NCBI GenBank assembly: GCA_965662345.1
Contig: CBFIHE010000003.1
Location: 62,001-126,000, forward strand
Origin: UBA6049 sp965662345
Lineage (GTDB): Bacteria; Bacteroidota; Bacteroidia; Flavobacteriales_G; Salibacteraceae
DNA: 64,000 nt
Reading direction: 5' to 3'
Within the stretch, counting starts at the first letter, position 1, and each line of letters opens with the position of its first letter. The translations under genes were made by a program, and so were the position numbers. This document shows, one piece after another, positions 1 to 9,388 of this stretch. The notes below the pieces were generated by a model that saw nothing but the letters and a program-made list of their open reading frames with translations, was not told the DNA's origin and ran no database searches.

Positions 1-1
1 T

Positions 2-388
2 GGAGATGGCTTAGGCCCGGGAGATTATGGGTATAAATTCATTAAGAAAGTATTTAGAAACAAGTTTTGCCAATGGGCTTTTGCCAGGCTGCACCCCAAT
101 TTTGGTATTGGCTTAGCGAACTTCTTCTCAGGAAAAAGTAGGTTGGCCAACTCAGGCAGTGATAAAGAGTATCTGGGCGAAGAGAATGAGTGGTTGGCGG
201 TTTATGCCAAAGAACAACTCCAGCATAAACATTTTGATTTCTTTTTATTCGGTCACCGTCACTTACCTTTAGACTTGCAAGTGGGTGAGAAAAGTAGATA
301 CATAAACTTGGGTGAATGGGTATCAGATTTTACGTATGCCGTTTTTGATGGAGAAAACCTGAGCCTAAAAGAATTTGGAAAGCCTTAG
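2..388 (+). CDS. UDP-2,3-diacylglucosamine diphosphatase-like metallophosphoesterase, 3' part
   Basis: This is the C-terminal 128 residues of a calcineurin-like phosphoesterase; the reading frame is open to the window edge, so the start lies outside. The visible part begins with GDGLGPGDYGYKF, a segment typical of Bacteroidota LpxH-like enzymes (the preceding His would complete the HGD metal motif), and contains the last metal-binding motif GHRH. LpxH enzymes cleave UDP-2,3-diacylglucosamine to lipid X and UMP in lipid A synthesis at the inner membrane. The first ATG-like starts inside the window (TTG at 143) are internal and should not be used. It converges on the histidine kinase downstream, the two stops overlapping by 4 bp. 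A second LpxH-like gene lies at 38260-39105, so at least one of the two may have another substrate. Confidence 0.82.
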   Translation, partial: GDGLGPGDYGYKFIKKVFRNKFCQWAFARLHPNFGIGLANFFSGKSRLANSGSDKEYLGEENEWLAVYAKEQLQHKHFDFFLFGHRHLPLDLQVGEKSRYINLGEWVSDFTYAVFDGENLSLKEFGKP

Positions 389-2512
389 TTATTTGGAAAG
401 AACAAGGTGAACATGGTTCCATTGCCAATTACGCTGTCTATTTCCACTTTACCTCCATGTCGCTCTATTAAAGATAGCACTAGGCTTAAACCAAGCCCAG
501 TCCCAATTTCGTCATGTGAGCCCTTTGTTACTGTAACGTTTTCAGAACGAATAGCCTCTATTTGTTCTTTTGACATACCCATTCCATGGTCTTTTACAGA
601 AAGCAATATCCAGTCTGAAGCCTGCTCTCCATGAATCTCAATGATTGACCCTTTATCAGAGAACTTAATGGCATTGGTCATGAGGTTCCGTAGCATGGTA
701 TTGAGCATATCTGTATCTGCAACAAGACTAAGCTTTGGGTCTATTACCGTTTTAACCGTAATGTTTTTATGCTCGATTGAATGTTTGTATAGGTTCACGA
801 TGTCTGAAACTACCTCGCCCAGGATGTTTTTGCTTGGGAAGTACCCGCTCAAGCCATTATTGTTTCTTGCCCAGTTGAATAGACTCTCTATGAGCTCATA
901 AAGCGAGCGGAGTGAATCCTGCACTTGATTGACAAGGTAATCTCTGGTTTCGGGGTCGCTTTCTTTGGCCATACCCAACGCCTGTTCTGCAGTGCCAATG
1001 AGGCCTCTCACATCATGAGAGATTAAGGCAATGAGTCGTTTATTACCTTCATTCAAGCTGAGTAATTGCTCGTTTTGAGTATGTAGAAGCGCCTTTTGAC
1101 GTTTCAGGTTGGTCTGATTGCGGTAAACTAGAGTGAGCGCTACAACGGCCAATAAAAAAAGTGATCCAGCCAACACATTAATGGTGTTTCCGCGAGATAT
1201 GCTTAAATCTTTAAGTTCATTCTGCTCAGATAAGAATTTGTTTTCTTGTTCTTTGGCAATTAGGTCATATTCAGTTCTAAGTATGGCAAGTCTCTCGTCT
1301 TGAGCAAAAAGTCTAGCGCTATCCTTATAATTCAACGCTAAAGAGGAATAGTTAACTGCCGCATCGTAGTTTTTATTATGTGCAGAGATAGCAGTAAGAC
1401 ACTTATATAGGTTTACAAGGCCTCCAAAATCGCGTTGTTCAAGAGCATACTCAAGCGACTGGTTGCAAATAGCATTAGCTTCTTTAAACTTACCCAATTC
1501 AACCAAGCAGTTTGCATAATGGCCTGCAGAGCCAACTTTAGCGTCAACCATGTAAAGTGTATCAAAAGCTTCATAAGCCCTTTTTAGATAAGGGTAGGCT
1601 TCTTTAAAGCGTTTTAGTTCACTCAGATTGTTTCCTCTTGTGTTGTTGCTTATCTACATATTTATCTGCGCTGTCTAATAGAATGATCGAGGTATCTATT
1701 TGATGTAGATCACTGTAGATATTGGCAAGATTTGCAAAGGCGTACGTTTTTAGCAATCTCTTTGTATACTCATCCTCAATTTGCTTTACCATTGTGAGAA
1801 CATCATTGAACTGATATTTTGCATCATCGTACAACTTCGATTCAAACAAGGCTACACCAAGGTTAATAGCAGCGGAAGCTTTGTCTTCATAAGATTCTAG
1901 AGAATCAGCTAAAGAGATAGCTTCTTTAAGTGTTGCTAGCTCGCCTATCCTATCTCTGAGCGTATTATGCACAACAGATTTCCTACTGTACATTCCAGGT
2001 AGAAGGTCAAACAGACTATCTCGTTTAGCAAATGAAATAGCAGAATCATATACCGCTAACGACACATCAAACTCAGACTCTTGGAAGTATGTAACAGCTA
2101 ATGCTTCATAAAACAAAGACGTTCTTACAGAGTTGGTGTCTAATAACTTCTTGGCTTGGGTTATATACGAGTAAGAAGAGTCTAACAGATAGTTATGGTC
2201 GTAATAAGTATGAAGAGCGAATAAAAGCTCGAAGCGAAGAGAGTCTGAATTACCGTACGCTTCTACCTTTTCTTCAAAAGATTTTTTCAGGTTGAGGATG
2301 TAAGTAGATGAATCATTGCTTTCATTGATCNNNNNNNNNNCGTACGCTTCTACCTTTTCTTCAAAAGATTTTTTCAGGTTGAGGATGTAAGTAGATGAAT
2401 CATTGCTTTCATTGATCTGGTCAAGAATTGAGGTTAATGGTTTTTGCGCAATCACGTTTAGTGAGGCAGAAAGCATGATTGCTATTAACGAAAGAGTGGA
2501 GAGAATTCGCAT
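385..2512 (-). CDS. TPR-containing membrane histidine kinase (apparent frameshift, assembly duplication)
   Basis: One gene split by an apparent 1-nt insertion. The N-terminal part has a signal peptide (MRILSTLSLIAIMLSA...), then TPR-like helical repeats; after the break the frame continues with more TPR-like sequence, a single membrane helix (about 1130-1200), an H-box (ISHDVRGL), an N-box (LMTNAIKFSD) and G-boxes (DHGMGM, GTGLGLSL). This is the usual Bacteroidota architecture of a periplasmic TPR sensor attached to a cytoplasmic kinase. Removing one T from the run at 1631-1633 joins HKR to NNLSELKRFKEAY and restores one frame. A 10-N gap at 2331-2340 is flanked by a 77-bp exact duplicate, which adds about 29 false codons. 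ATG 2512 was chosen because it begins the signal peptide; the frame is open to 2554. No response regulator is adjacent. The ligand is unknown. Confidence 0.8.
2331..2340. other. Assembly gap (10 N) with duplicated flanks
   Basis: Ten Ns separate two identical 77-bp stretches, 2254-2330 and 2341-2417. This is what unmerged overlapping contig ends look like, so the true sequence probably contains one copy and no gap. Confidence 0.9.
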
Positions 2513-2676
2513 AAACGGAATGGTAAAAACTTTTGGAATGATTACAGTAATCACTTAATAGCTTTCTTGCTACCACAATCTAGATACTCCAAAACCCAAA
2601 GCCTGGTTGAGAGATAACTCATTGATAAACTCTGGATTCAAAAACCACACCCAGTTTACTTTGCTACTTCGTGTTG

Positions 2677-4326
2677 TTACTCAACAAATTGCTTCAGAAA
2701 CGCTTCATTCTCTGCTACAAATTCTGTGTAGCGTTTACCAGTTGCAGGACCTGCGAAGCCCGTGTGTATCTTAACTACTTCTCCTTGTCTGTTGATGTAT
2801 ATAGCTGTGGGGAAAGCAATTACGTGGTTAAGCATGGGCAATGCTTCTGCAGCATACTTCCCACCAGCCTTACCGGCATGCAAAACGGGGTATGGGATGT
2901 CTAAATCGTTCACCATTTTTTGAATGGCTGGTAAGTCTCTTTCATAGTCTCCATAACGCTCAAAACTTAGTCCTACGATTTGGAGTCCGCTTTCTTGGTA
3001 GCGTGCATATACATCTTTCAAATAGCGGGCTTCATCCATACAATTGGGGCACCAAGAGCCCATAATGGTCAGGATAACTGGCTTATTTAAAAAGCGATTA
3101 TCGGTTAACGAAACCGCGTTTCCCTTTAAATCTGGAAAAGAAAAGCGCACTTCTGTATACCCTTCTTTTAGGTAGGTTAAAGTGTCGGCACTTGGTAAGG
3201 AAAAGGTGCTATCGCGATGTGCCTTCCATGTGATGTGAAACGATTTTCCAGAATACCAGTCACCATAAATGGAATCACCTTTCAGCTTTCCAGTGAATAG
3301 ATAGGGGTGTGAACCTTCAAAGGCGCTTAAGTAAAAAGAGTCTCGTTCCCAGCTACCTTCCAATGATCTATAGTCTCCACTTCGAGTTAAGAACGTACCA
3401 AATAATTGAGAAGAACTTTGCTCAAAGATTCCAAGTGCATCAATGATTTTATCTGGTCGTTGAAATTGAACGTGCCATTCTCCCGATAAAGGAGGGTAAT
3501 AGCTAGATAATGACACTGTCGGCATTGCCTCTGTACGTTCTGCACGAAATGGGAGTTTGTAACCGGTTCCATCTTGGTTGTGCCAATACCCTTTAAAACC
3601 AGATTTTGTTTTAACTAAATGGAAAACAGTAGGAAAAACGGGCATTTCTACCACAATAGAACCATTAGATTCAACCATCTTGGCTTCAACACGCTCTGCT
3701 CCATTGTAAATTACAAAGTCATCATTTCTTACGTAGAAACGAATGGGTAACTCAACACCGTCTTCGCGCTGTAAGTGTCCTAGGTAATGCACCTTTTGCG
3801 GAAACACCTCCAATTTTACGCTAAAGGATTCATCCATTAGAGCAGTTACCCGTTGTGAAGCAGAAACTGATAGTAGCTCTTCTGGGATAATGTGAACCTC
3901 TCTGCTTAGGCCGTAAACGGCATTGTCTTCTTGTATACGGTAGAAAGCTTCTTTGAGTTGATTGTTTTGATAGGTAAATTCTGCGAACTGAACGGTTCGG
4001 GCAGAGTCTTTTGCACGAATTATATAGCGTACTTCATTTGTGAATTGAAGCCGTACCGAGTCTATGGTGTACTTGTCTTTGGTAGAGATGGAATTCCAAT
4101 CAGTTTGGGTAACAATCTCTAGTTCTTTTGCCCAGTCTACAGAATCTAGCTTTAGTACTTCTTCTTTATCATCTTTTGTTAAGGTCTTTTGGGTCCGAAC
4201 ATCGCTTTGCCAGGTTTGAAGCAAGGTATTCCAATCGGGTTCTTGAGGAAACCCTTTTTCCACAACTTCTGAAGTTGTGGAACAACCTACCAATAGAACT
4301 GAGAAAAGAGAAACAAGATTTTTCAT
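2677..4326 (-). CDS. Lipoprotein with C-terminal TlpA/AhpC-type thioredoxin domain
   Basis: A 549-residue protein with a lipoprotein signal peptide (lipobox LLVGC, lipidated Cys near residue 15), so it is probably anchored to a membrane facing the periplasm. About 390 residues of mostly beta-rich sequence, which I cannot assign to a family, precede a thioredoxin-like domain with the redox motif WCPNC near residue 427, a downstream cis-Pro region (FPTAIYINRQGE), and typical TlpA/ResA spacing. The role is likely thiol-disulfide reduction in the periplasm; the N-terminal half may bind the target. A hairpin for the upstream gene lies just before its start. It is probably transcribed on its own or as readthrough from the Bax-inhibitor-like gene. 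A second thioredoxin lipoprotein is at 36594-38009 but has a different N-terminal region. Confidence 0.85.
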   Translation of the reverse strand: MKNLVSLFSVLLVGCSTTSEVVEKGFPQEPDWNTLLQTWQSDVRTQKTLTKDDKEEVLKLDSVDWAKELEIVTQTDWNSISTKDKYTIDSVRLQFTNEVRYIIRAKDSARTVQFAEFTYQNNQLKEAFYRIQEDNAVYGLSREVHIIPEELLSVSASQRVTALMDESFSVKLEVFPQKVHYLGHLQREDGVELPIRFYVRNDDFVIYNGAERVEAKMVESNGSIVVEMPVFPTVFHLVKTKSGFKGYWHNQDGTGYKLPFRAERTEAMPTVSLSSYYPPLSGEWHVQFQRPDKIIDALGIFEQSSSQLFGTFLTRSGDYRSLEGSWERDSFYLSAFEGSHPYLFTGKLKGDSIYGDWYSGKSFHITWKAHRDSTFSLPSADTLTYLKEGYTEVRFSFPDLKGNAVSLTDNRFLNKPVILTIMGSWCPNCMDEARYLKDVYARYQESGLQIVGLSFERYGDYERDLPAIQKMVNDLDIPYPVLHAGKAGGKYAAEALPMLNHVIAFPTAIYINRQGEVVKIHTGFAGPATGKRYTEFVAENEAFLKQFVE

Positions 4327-4336
4327 ACTGCGAAAC

Positions 4337-4369
4337 TAAAAAGAAAGGCGCCCTTGAAAAGACGCCTTT
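4337..4369 (-). terminator. Rho-independent terminator after the Bax inhibitor-like gene
   Basis: On the minus strand AAAGGCG, a 12-nt loop region, CGCCTTT and then CTTTTT form a 7-bp stem with a T tract. It sits between the stop at 4393 and the lipoprotein start at 4326, so it would end transcription of the upstream gene. Confidence 0.6.
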
Positions 4370-4392
4370 ACAACAATTGGGGTAACTACTTT

Positions 4393-5124
4393 TTAGTCTC
4401 TAGAATTGAGTCTGCTCAAAAGCTTCAACAACTCAAGGTATAACCAAACTAAGGTTACCATAATACCAAAGGCACCGTACCACTCCATATACTTGGGTGC
4501 ACCCGATGCTGCGCCACGCTCAATAAAATCAAAATCCAATACCAAGTTTAACGCGGCAACACCTACAATAACAATATTAATTCCAATCATTAGTAAACTT
4601 GTGTCTCCCAAGCTTAAAAACGAAGCACCAAAAAAGCCCATTACCATGTTAAGCATGTACATGATAAAAATACCACCTGTTGCGGCAGCTACACCCATTC
4701 TAAATTTTTGAGTTACTTGGATAATGCCAGATCTGTACATGAACAGCATGGCAAATAGCACACCAATGGTAGAAGAAATGGCTTGAAATACAATACCACC
4801 AAACTGTGCTTCAAAGTACAGTGAGATGCCACCAAGAGCCATACCCTCTAATAAGGCGTATAGAGGTGCAGTTACACCTGAAGCTTGGGGTCTAAAGCTG
4901 GTAATTAAAGCCGTAATAAGGCCACCAATTACACCTACCCACATAAAGATAGGGTTTGGATTTACCCAGGTATAGGAGGCACTCGCAGCTACCAAAAGAG
5001 CCAAAATCACAGTTTTGTTAATCGTTCCTGTAACTGTCATTTGCTGAGCGCCCGCGCCCGCATACATGCTTTCTTCAAAAGCTTTTCCGTTAAAAATAGG
5101 ATTAGATGATTTATCTAATTTCAT
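4393..5124 (-). CDS. Bax inhibitor-1/YccA family membrane protein
   Basis: A 243-residue integral membrane protein with seven hydrophobic segments after a soluble N-terminal stretch of about 35 residues (NPIFNGKAFEE). This matches the Bacteroidota branch of the Bax inhibitor-1/YccA family (UPF0005). Family members form a pH-sensitive calcium leak channel or modulate membrane proteases such as FtsH; the physiological role in this group is not established. The C-terminal half carries the acidic residues (LDFDFIERG) expected in the last membrane segments. The gene follows dut with 13 bp between them and is followed by a hairpin terminator, so it may be the last gene of the flippase-dut transcript. 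Confidence 0.9.
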   Translation of the reverse strand: MKLDKSSNPIFNGKAFEESMYAGAGAQQMTVTGTINKTVILALLVAASASYTWVNPNPIFMWVGVIGGLITALITSFRPQASGVTAPLYALLEGMALGGISLYFEAQFGGIVFQAISSTIGVLFAMLFMYRSGIIQVTQKFRMGVAAATGGIFIMYMLNMVMGFFGASFLSLGDTSLLMIGINIVIVGVAALNLVLDFDFIERGAASGAPKYMEWYGAFGIMVTLVWLYLELLKLLSRLNSRD

Positions 5125-5137
5125 GGTTTATGTTGTT

Positions 5138-5575
5138 TTATTTTTTTCCGGTAGAACCAAATCCGCCTGCACCTCTATCCGTATCACCCAGTACGGTTAC
5201 TTCTTCCCATTCTGCTTGTTCAAATTTGGTGATAACGAGTTGCGCAACACGTTCTCCGTCTTGTATTACGAATCCTTGGTTAGAAAGGTTCACCAAAAGC
5301 ACACCAATTTCACCGCGATAATCTGCATCAATGGTGCCGGGGGCATTGAGAACGGTGATTCCATGTTTAAAAGCCAATCCGCTGCGTGGCCTTACCTGAG
5401 CTTCATAACCATCTGGTAGCTCTATGAATAGGCCTGTTTTAATAAGCTTTCTGCCTCCTGGTCTCAAGGCGACAGGCTCTTCTAAATTAGCACGCAAATC
5501 AAGACCAGCGGCTTGTTTGGTTTCGTAAGCAGGCAGTGGGTGATTAGAACGGTTCACTATTTTAACTTTTTTCAT
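5138..5575 (-). CDS. dut: dUTP diphosphatase (dUTPase)
   Basis: Hydrolyses dUTP to dUMP and pyrophosphate, keeping uracil out of DNA and supplying dTMP synthesis. The 145-residue length is normal for the homotrimeric family and all five motifs are visible: AGLDLRA (23-29), PRSGLA (63-68), TIDADYRGEI (81-90, containing the catalytic Asp and the substrate-binding region), ERVAQLVI (108-115) and the P-loop-like RGAGGFGSTG near the C-terminus. Its start codon overlaps the stop of the flippase gene by 4 bp, indicating translational coupling. I see nothing unusual in the sequence. Confidence 0.97.
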   Translation of the reverse strand: MKKVKIVNRSNHPLPAYETKQAAGLDLRANLEEPVALRPGGRKLIKTGLFIELPDGYEAQVRPRSGLAFKHGITVLNAPGTIDADYRGEIGVLLVNLSNQGFVIQDGERVAQLVITKFEQAEWEEVTVLGDTDRGAGGFGSTGKK

Positions 5576-7047
5576 GCAAGGAGTGCTTTTATTCTATGGC
5601 GTTCAACTGAAGCGCTTATAGCTATAAACAGCAAAAATAGTGCGGTGTTTGCTAACCAATAGGTTATTCCTTCTAAAGAATTGTATCGGGAAACAAAGAA
5701 GAGCAATAAACCGAGGATTGGGTACCCCAACATTCGTTTGAAATCGTAAGGTATGTAGTAGTATTTCCTACCTAGGCTCAATGATGTTATAGTGATGCCA
5801 CCATAAGCCAACAAGGTAGCCCAAGCAGCACCTTCGTAACCTATTCTAGGAATAAGAATGAGGTTGGCTGTAATTGTAATAACAGCTCCAATGCCCGCGA
5901 ACAAGGCTCCAAAGTAGGTTTTATCGCTTAGCTTATACCATATGCTAAGGTTGTAATTCCATCCTAAGCAAATGTTGGCCACTAACAGTATAGGTACAAT
6001 ATGAAGACCAACATGGTAGGCTTCATTGGCAATAAAGTACTTAAGTGCATCTAAATAGAGCAATACAAAAACCAACATTAAACTAACCGCTATAGTGAAC
6101 CAATTCATTACATCTCTGTAGACTGAATGCGACTCGCCTTCTTTAGCTTTTGCAAAAAAGAAGGGCTCTGCAGCATAGCGGAATGCCTGTATGAATAAGG
6201 TTATTAGAATGGACAACTTATAGCACGCACCATAAATTCCAACCTGAGCTAAAGCCGCTGTTTCACCTATTTTAGGCTCTAACAAAACACGAATGAGCCT
6301 GCGGTCCAGCGTTTCATTAATGATTCCTGCAAACCCAGCCAACATCAATGGAGCCCCATAAACTGTGAGTTTTTTGGTGACTTCTCTCGAGAATTTGAGT
6401 TGAGCTTTAAAATAGATTGGAAGCAACATAAGCCATTTAACCCCTGAGGCAATAAGATTGGCTAAAAAGACATATCCCACCCCAATTTCTGGGTTGTAGA
6501 AGGTTTGTACTAGCCAGTTGTCTGAACCAGGGTTCCTCATGGCAAAGCCAATAAAAAAGACATTGAGCAAGATGTTAACACCAATTCCAGTGAGATTTAC
6601 TGAGGCAAACCAAATGGGCTTTTCATCTAGCCTAAGTTTAGCCATGGGTATGGCAGAAAGGGCGTCAAACCCTAATGCAAAAGCCATCCAAACAATAAAA
6701 TTAGATTGATCTGCATAGCCTAATAAATCGGATACTGGCATCTTGAAGGCCAAAACAACCAACCAGAAGAGAGTAGTTAGAAAAGCAATGGATAAAAGAG
6801 CATTGCCAATGATGAGCTCTGGAGATTCATCTTTCTCTTTAACAAAGCGAAAAAAAGCCGTTTCTAAACCAAAAGTTAGCACTACGGCCATAAAAGCGCT
6901 TAACGCATAGATATCCGTAACCACCCCATATTCTGCGGGAATAAAAACTGCGGTATGTAAGGGCACCAGCAGGTAATTCAAAAACCTGCCGAGCATGCTT
7001 GATAAGCCATAAATGGCGGTTTGACCGGCTAGTTTTTTGAGTGCCAC
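5572..7047 (-). CDS. Polysaccharide/oligosaccharide flippase (MOP superfamily)
   Basis: A 491-residue protein with about 12-14 predicted membrane helices and the N-terminal signature of the Wzx/polysaccharide transporter group (KKLAGQTAIYGLSSMLGRFLNYLL). Such proteins move lipid-linked sugar intermediates across the inner membrane for surface polysaccharide synthesis. No glycosyltransferase cluster is adjacent, so the cargo cannot be predicted from context. In Bacteroidota this flippase is often found directly upstream of dut, as here (4-bp overlap). The start at 7047 is an ATG that directly begins the family signature. Confidence 0.88.
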   Translation of the reverse strand: MALKKLAGQTAIYGLSSMLGRFLNYLLVPLHTAVFIPAEYGVVTDIYALSAFMAVVLTFGLETAFFRFVKEKDESPELIIGNALLSIAFLTTLFWLVVLAFKMPVSDLLGYADQSNFIVWMAFALGFDALSAIPMAKLRLDEKPIWFASVNLTGIGVNILLNVFFIGFAMRNPGSDNWLVQTFYNPEIGVGYVFLANLIASGVKWLMLLPIYFKAQLKFSREVTKKLTVYGAPLMLAGFAGIINETLDRRLIRVLLEPKIGETAALAQVGIYGACYKLSILITLFIQAFRYAAEPFFFAKAKEGESHSVYRDVMNWFTIAVSLMLVFVLLYLDALKYFIANEAYHVGLHIVPILLVANICLGWNYNLSIWYKLSDKTYFGALFAGIGAVITITANLILIPRIGYEGAAWATLLAYGGITITSLSLGRKYYYIPYDFKRMLGYPILGLLLFFVSRYNSLEGITYWLANTALFLLFIAISASVERHRIKALLA

Positions 7048-7073
7048 GTTTATTTAACGAATTTCAAAAGAAT

Positions 7074-7856
7074 TTAGCGCCCAGGGAATTGTGCCTTGCG
7101 CTTTTCCATAAATGCGGTTGTACCTTCTTTAAAGTCTTCTGTTCCAAATGCTAAACCAAATTGTTCAATCTCCACATCAAACCCATTTACTCCATCTCTG
7201 TAACCCGCATTTATTGCGGCTATGGCTTTTCCAATGGCTACTGGAGAGTTTCTCATTATGGCTTTAGCAATTCCATTTACTTTATCATGTAATTCGCTTT
7301 GGAAGGTTACATGATTCACTAAGCCAAGGTTTAGCCCTTCTTCTGCAGAAATCATTCCTCCTGTCATTACCATTTCCATGGCTTTTCCTTTTCCTACCAA
7401 ATGAGCCAAACGTTGGGTACCACCGTACCCTGGAATTACTCCCAATGAAACTTCTGGTAAACCCAGCTTTGCGTTGTCTGATGCAATGCGAATATGGCAG
7501 CTCATTGCTAATTCGAGTCCGCCTCCCAAAGCAAATCCATTTACCGCTGCAATTACAGGTGTAGACAGATTTTCTACGAGGTTGAATAGTTTTTCTTGAC
7601 CTTCTGCTGCTAATGCTTTTCCTTGCTCAATACTGAAATCTGCAAACTCTTTGATATCTGCACCAGCTACAAAAGCCTTTTCGCCAGATCCAGTTACAAC
7701 GATTACCCGCACATTGGAATCTGCATCTGCTGATTTAAAAGCCGCGCTCAATTCAGTTATAGTCTCTTTGTTGAGTGCGTTTAGCTGTTTTGGACGATTG
7801 ATGGTGATGCGTGCAACGTGGTCTGTGGTTTCAGTTAGTATGTTGTTGTAACCCAT
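7074..7856 (-). CDS. Enoyl-CoA hydratase/isomerase (crotonase) family protein
   Basis: A 260-residue crotonase-fold enzyme. The oxyanion-hole segment AFVAGADIKEF and the second segment NGFALGGGLELAMSCHIRIA are intact, and the two acidic positions typical of true hydratases are present in GGGLELA (first Glu) and LGLPEVSLGVIPGYGGTQRL (second Glu). The predicted reaction is hydration of trans-2-enoyl-CoA in fatty acid or amino acid breakdown, in the cytoplasm. The sequence resembles short-chain enoyl-CoA hydratases but substrate length cannot be read from it. It lies 32 bp downstream of the HAMP histidine kinase and has its own -7 promoter element in the gap between them, so it may be expressed separately. 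Confidence 0.93.
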   Translation of the reverse strand: MGYNNILTETTDHVARITINRPKQLNALNKETITELSAAFKSADADSNVRVIVVTGSGEKAFVAGADIKEFADFSIEQGKALAAEGQEKLFNLVENLSTPVIAAVNGFALGGGLELAMSCHIRIASDNAKLGLPEVSLGVIPGYGGTQRLAHLVGKGKAMEMVMTGGMISAEEGLNLGLVNHVTFQSELHDKVNGIAKAIMRNSPVAIGKAIAAINAGYRDGVNGFDVEIEQFGLAFGTEDFKEGTTAFMEKRKAQFPGR

Positions 7857-7875
7857 GGTTGATTTGAATTTGTCT

Positions 7876-7883
7876 CAAAAGTA
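7876..7883 (-). promoter_or_regulatory. Bacteroidota -7 element (TACTTTTG) before the enoyl-CoA hydratase gene
   Basis: An exact match to TAnnTTTG on the minus strand, 19 nt before the ATG at 7856. No TTG lies at the expected -33 distance, so the call rests on the -7 box and position alone. Confidence 0.45.
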
Positions 7884-7888
7884 ATATT

Positions 7889-9361
7889 TCAGTTGGTTGA
7901 ATTTGGTGAGTTCAATGGGATGGAAACCGTGAATGTGGTACCCGCACCCAGCTCAGAAACAAAACCTATTTTACCATTAAACTCTTGTATAATTCCCTTG
8001 ACCATAGCTAGTCCCAAGCCCATTCCTCCGGATTTAGTGGTAAAGTTGGGTTCAAAAATCTTGGGTTGTAGCTCTTTAGGGATTCCAGAGCCGTTATCTG
8101 TTACTCTTAACAACACCTCATTTTCTACTAGTAGTGTTTCTACAGAAATTCTTGGCTCTTTATTTTCTGGTACTGCTTGAATTGCATTGGTTATGAGATT
8201 AGTAAGAACGCGATTGAGTTGATTGAGATCTGCGAGTACAGTTTTATCTCCTGGACCAATTTCTGCGTTTATAAGTCCTTGTTCTTCTGTGAAGAGTGAG
8301 ATTGTGTTCTTAACAGCTTCGTCTATATCAACCTGGTTTAATTCTGGCTTGGGCATTTTGGCGAAATCTGAAAATTCAGATGCTATACCAGATAGGGTAT
8401 CAATTTGCGCCACTAGTGTTTTTGAAACTTTCTGCATGCGCTCCTTCAAATCGGTAGGGTTATCATTTGCTATGCGTTGTAAATGCTGCAACTGCAGACG
8501 CATGGGGGTAAGCGGATTTTTGATTTCATGCGCAACCTGCTTAGCCATTTCTTTCCACGCACTTTCCCGCTCACTCCTGGCAAGAAGCTGGGCGCTCACA
8601 GCTAGCTCATCTACCATCCTGTTGTAGTCGTTCACTAAAGCGCTCAGCTCATCGTTACCGTTCCATTCTAACTTTTGGTTTTCTCCGTTGATCCGCACAT
8701 TCTTCAGTTTTTCGGAGATTGTGCGTAGTGAATTGGTTATGTAATTACTCAAAAAGTAAGCGAGAATACTTGCTCCAATAAACAACACCACATAGACCTG
8801 TGCCAGGGTTGCCAAGAAATCGTACAGCTCGCTCCTATTGCGCTCTGTGTCTTTGTAATACGGTAAGTTTATGATGGCCATGGGTTTGCGTTTGGCCGTA
8901 TATAGAATAAAATAGGTAGAAAGGTATTCGCGGTCTTGCACACTTTCTTGAATAATGATTTGCTCACTGCGCTTAATACGTTCAACAGTGCTGTCTGCAA
9001 TAGACTTTGAGAAGGTGCCATTATCAAAAAGTTCAATTTGGGTAGAGCCCATTAATTCGCCACCCAAGGTGTACACATTCATGTCTAGTGCTTGAACATC
9101 TGCCAGTTCTTGAATCTTATTTTCGAGCTTTACATTGAGCTCGTTTATGTCGTTTTCAATAATGTAATAATCCAGTGAGAGCATAACGCTTTGCTCCTTG
9201 CGTCTGAGTCGGTCTAGGTGGTATTCGTCATTTTGGTTCTTGAAGAAAAACAAAGTCGCCACCCCAATCACAATGAGCGAAATAAGCACGAGCGCAATCA
9301 TGGAGAGGTAAATCCGCGTACCTAGTCCTAATGCTCCTCCTTTTTGTATTTGCTTGCTCAT
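7889..9361 (-). CDS. NtrY-like sensor histidine kinase with HAMP domain
   Basis: A 490-residue two-membrane-segment sensor kinase. Residues about 16-40 form the first helix, followed by an extracytoplasmic sensor region of roughly 140 residues, a second helix near 190-210, a HAMP linker, then the DHp domain with phospho-acceptor His in VAHEIKNPLTPMRLQL, the N-box ITNAIQAVP, and G-boxes DNGSGIP and GGMGLGLAMVKGI. The HEIKNPLTP box is of the NtrY/NtrB type, which usually pairs with sigma-54-type response regulators. None is encoded here, so the partner is elsewhere. The signal sensed is unknown. It is followed by the enoyl-CoA hydratase gene, an order I have seen in other flavobacterial genomes. 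Confidence 0.92.
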   Translation of the reverse strand: MSKQIQKGGALGLGTRIYLSMIALVLISLIVIGVATLFFFKNQNDEYHLDRLRRKEQSVMLSLDYYIIENDINELNVKLENKIQELADVQALDMNVYTLGGELMGSTQIELFDNGTFSKSIADSTVERIKRSEQIIIQESVQDREYLSTYFILYTAKRKPMAIINLPYYKDTERNRSELYDFLATLAQVYVVLFIGASILAYFLSNYITNSLRTISEKLKNVRINGENQKLEWNGNDELSALVNDYNRMVDELAVSAQLLARSERESAWKEMAKQVAHEIKNPLTPMRLQLQHLQRIANDNPTDLKERMQKVSKTLVAQIDTLSGIASEFSDFAKMPKPELNQVDIDEAVKNTISLFTEEQGLINAEIGPGDKTVLADLNQLNRVLTNLITNAIQAVPENKEPRISVETLLVENEVLLRVTDNGSGIPKELQPKIFEPNFTTKSGGMGLGLAMVKGIIQEFNGKIGFVSELGAGTTFTVSIPLNSPNSTN

Positions 9362-9388
9362 TGTTTTTGCATCAACCTAGTGCAAGAA

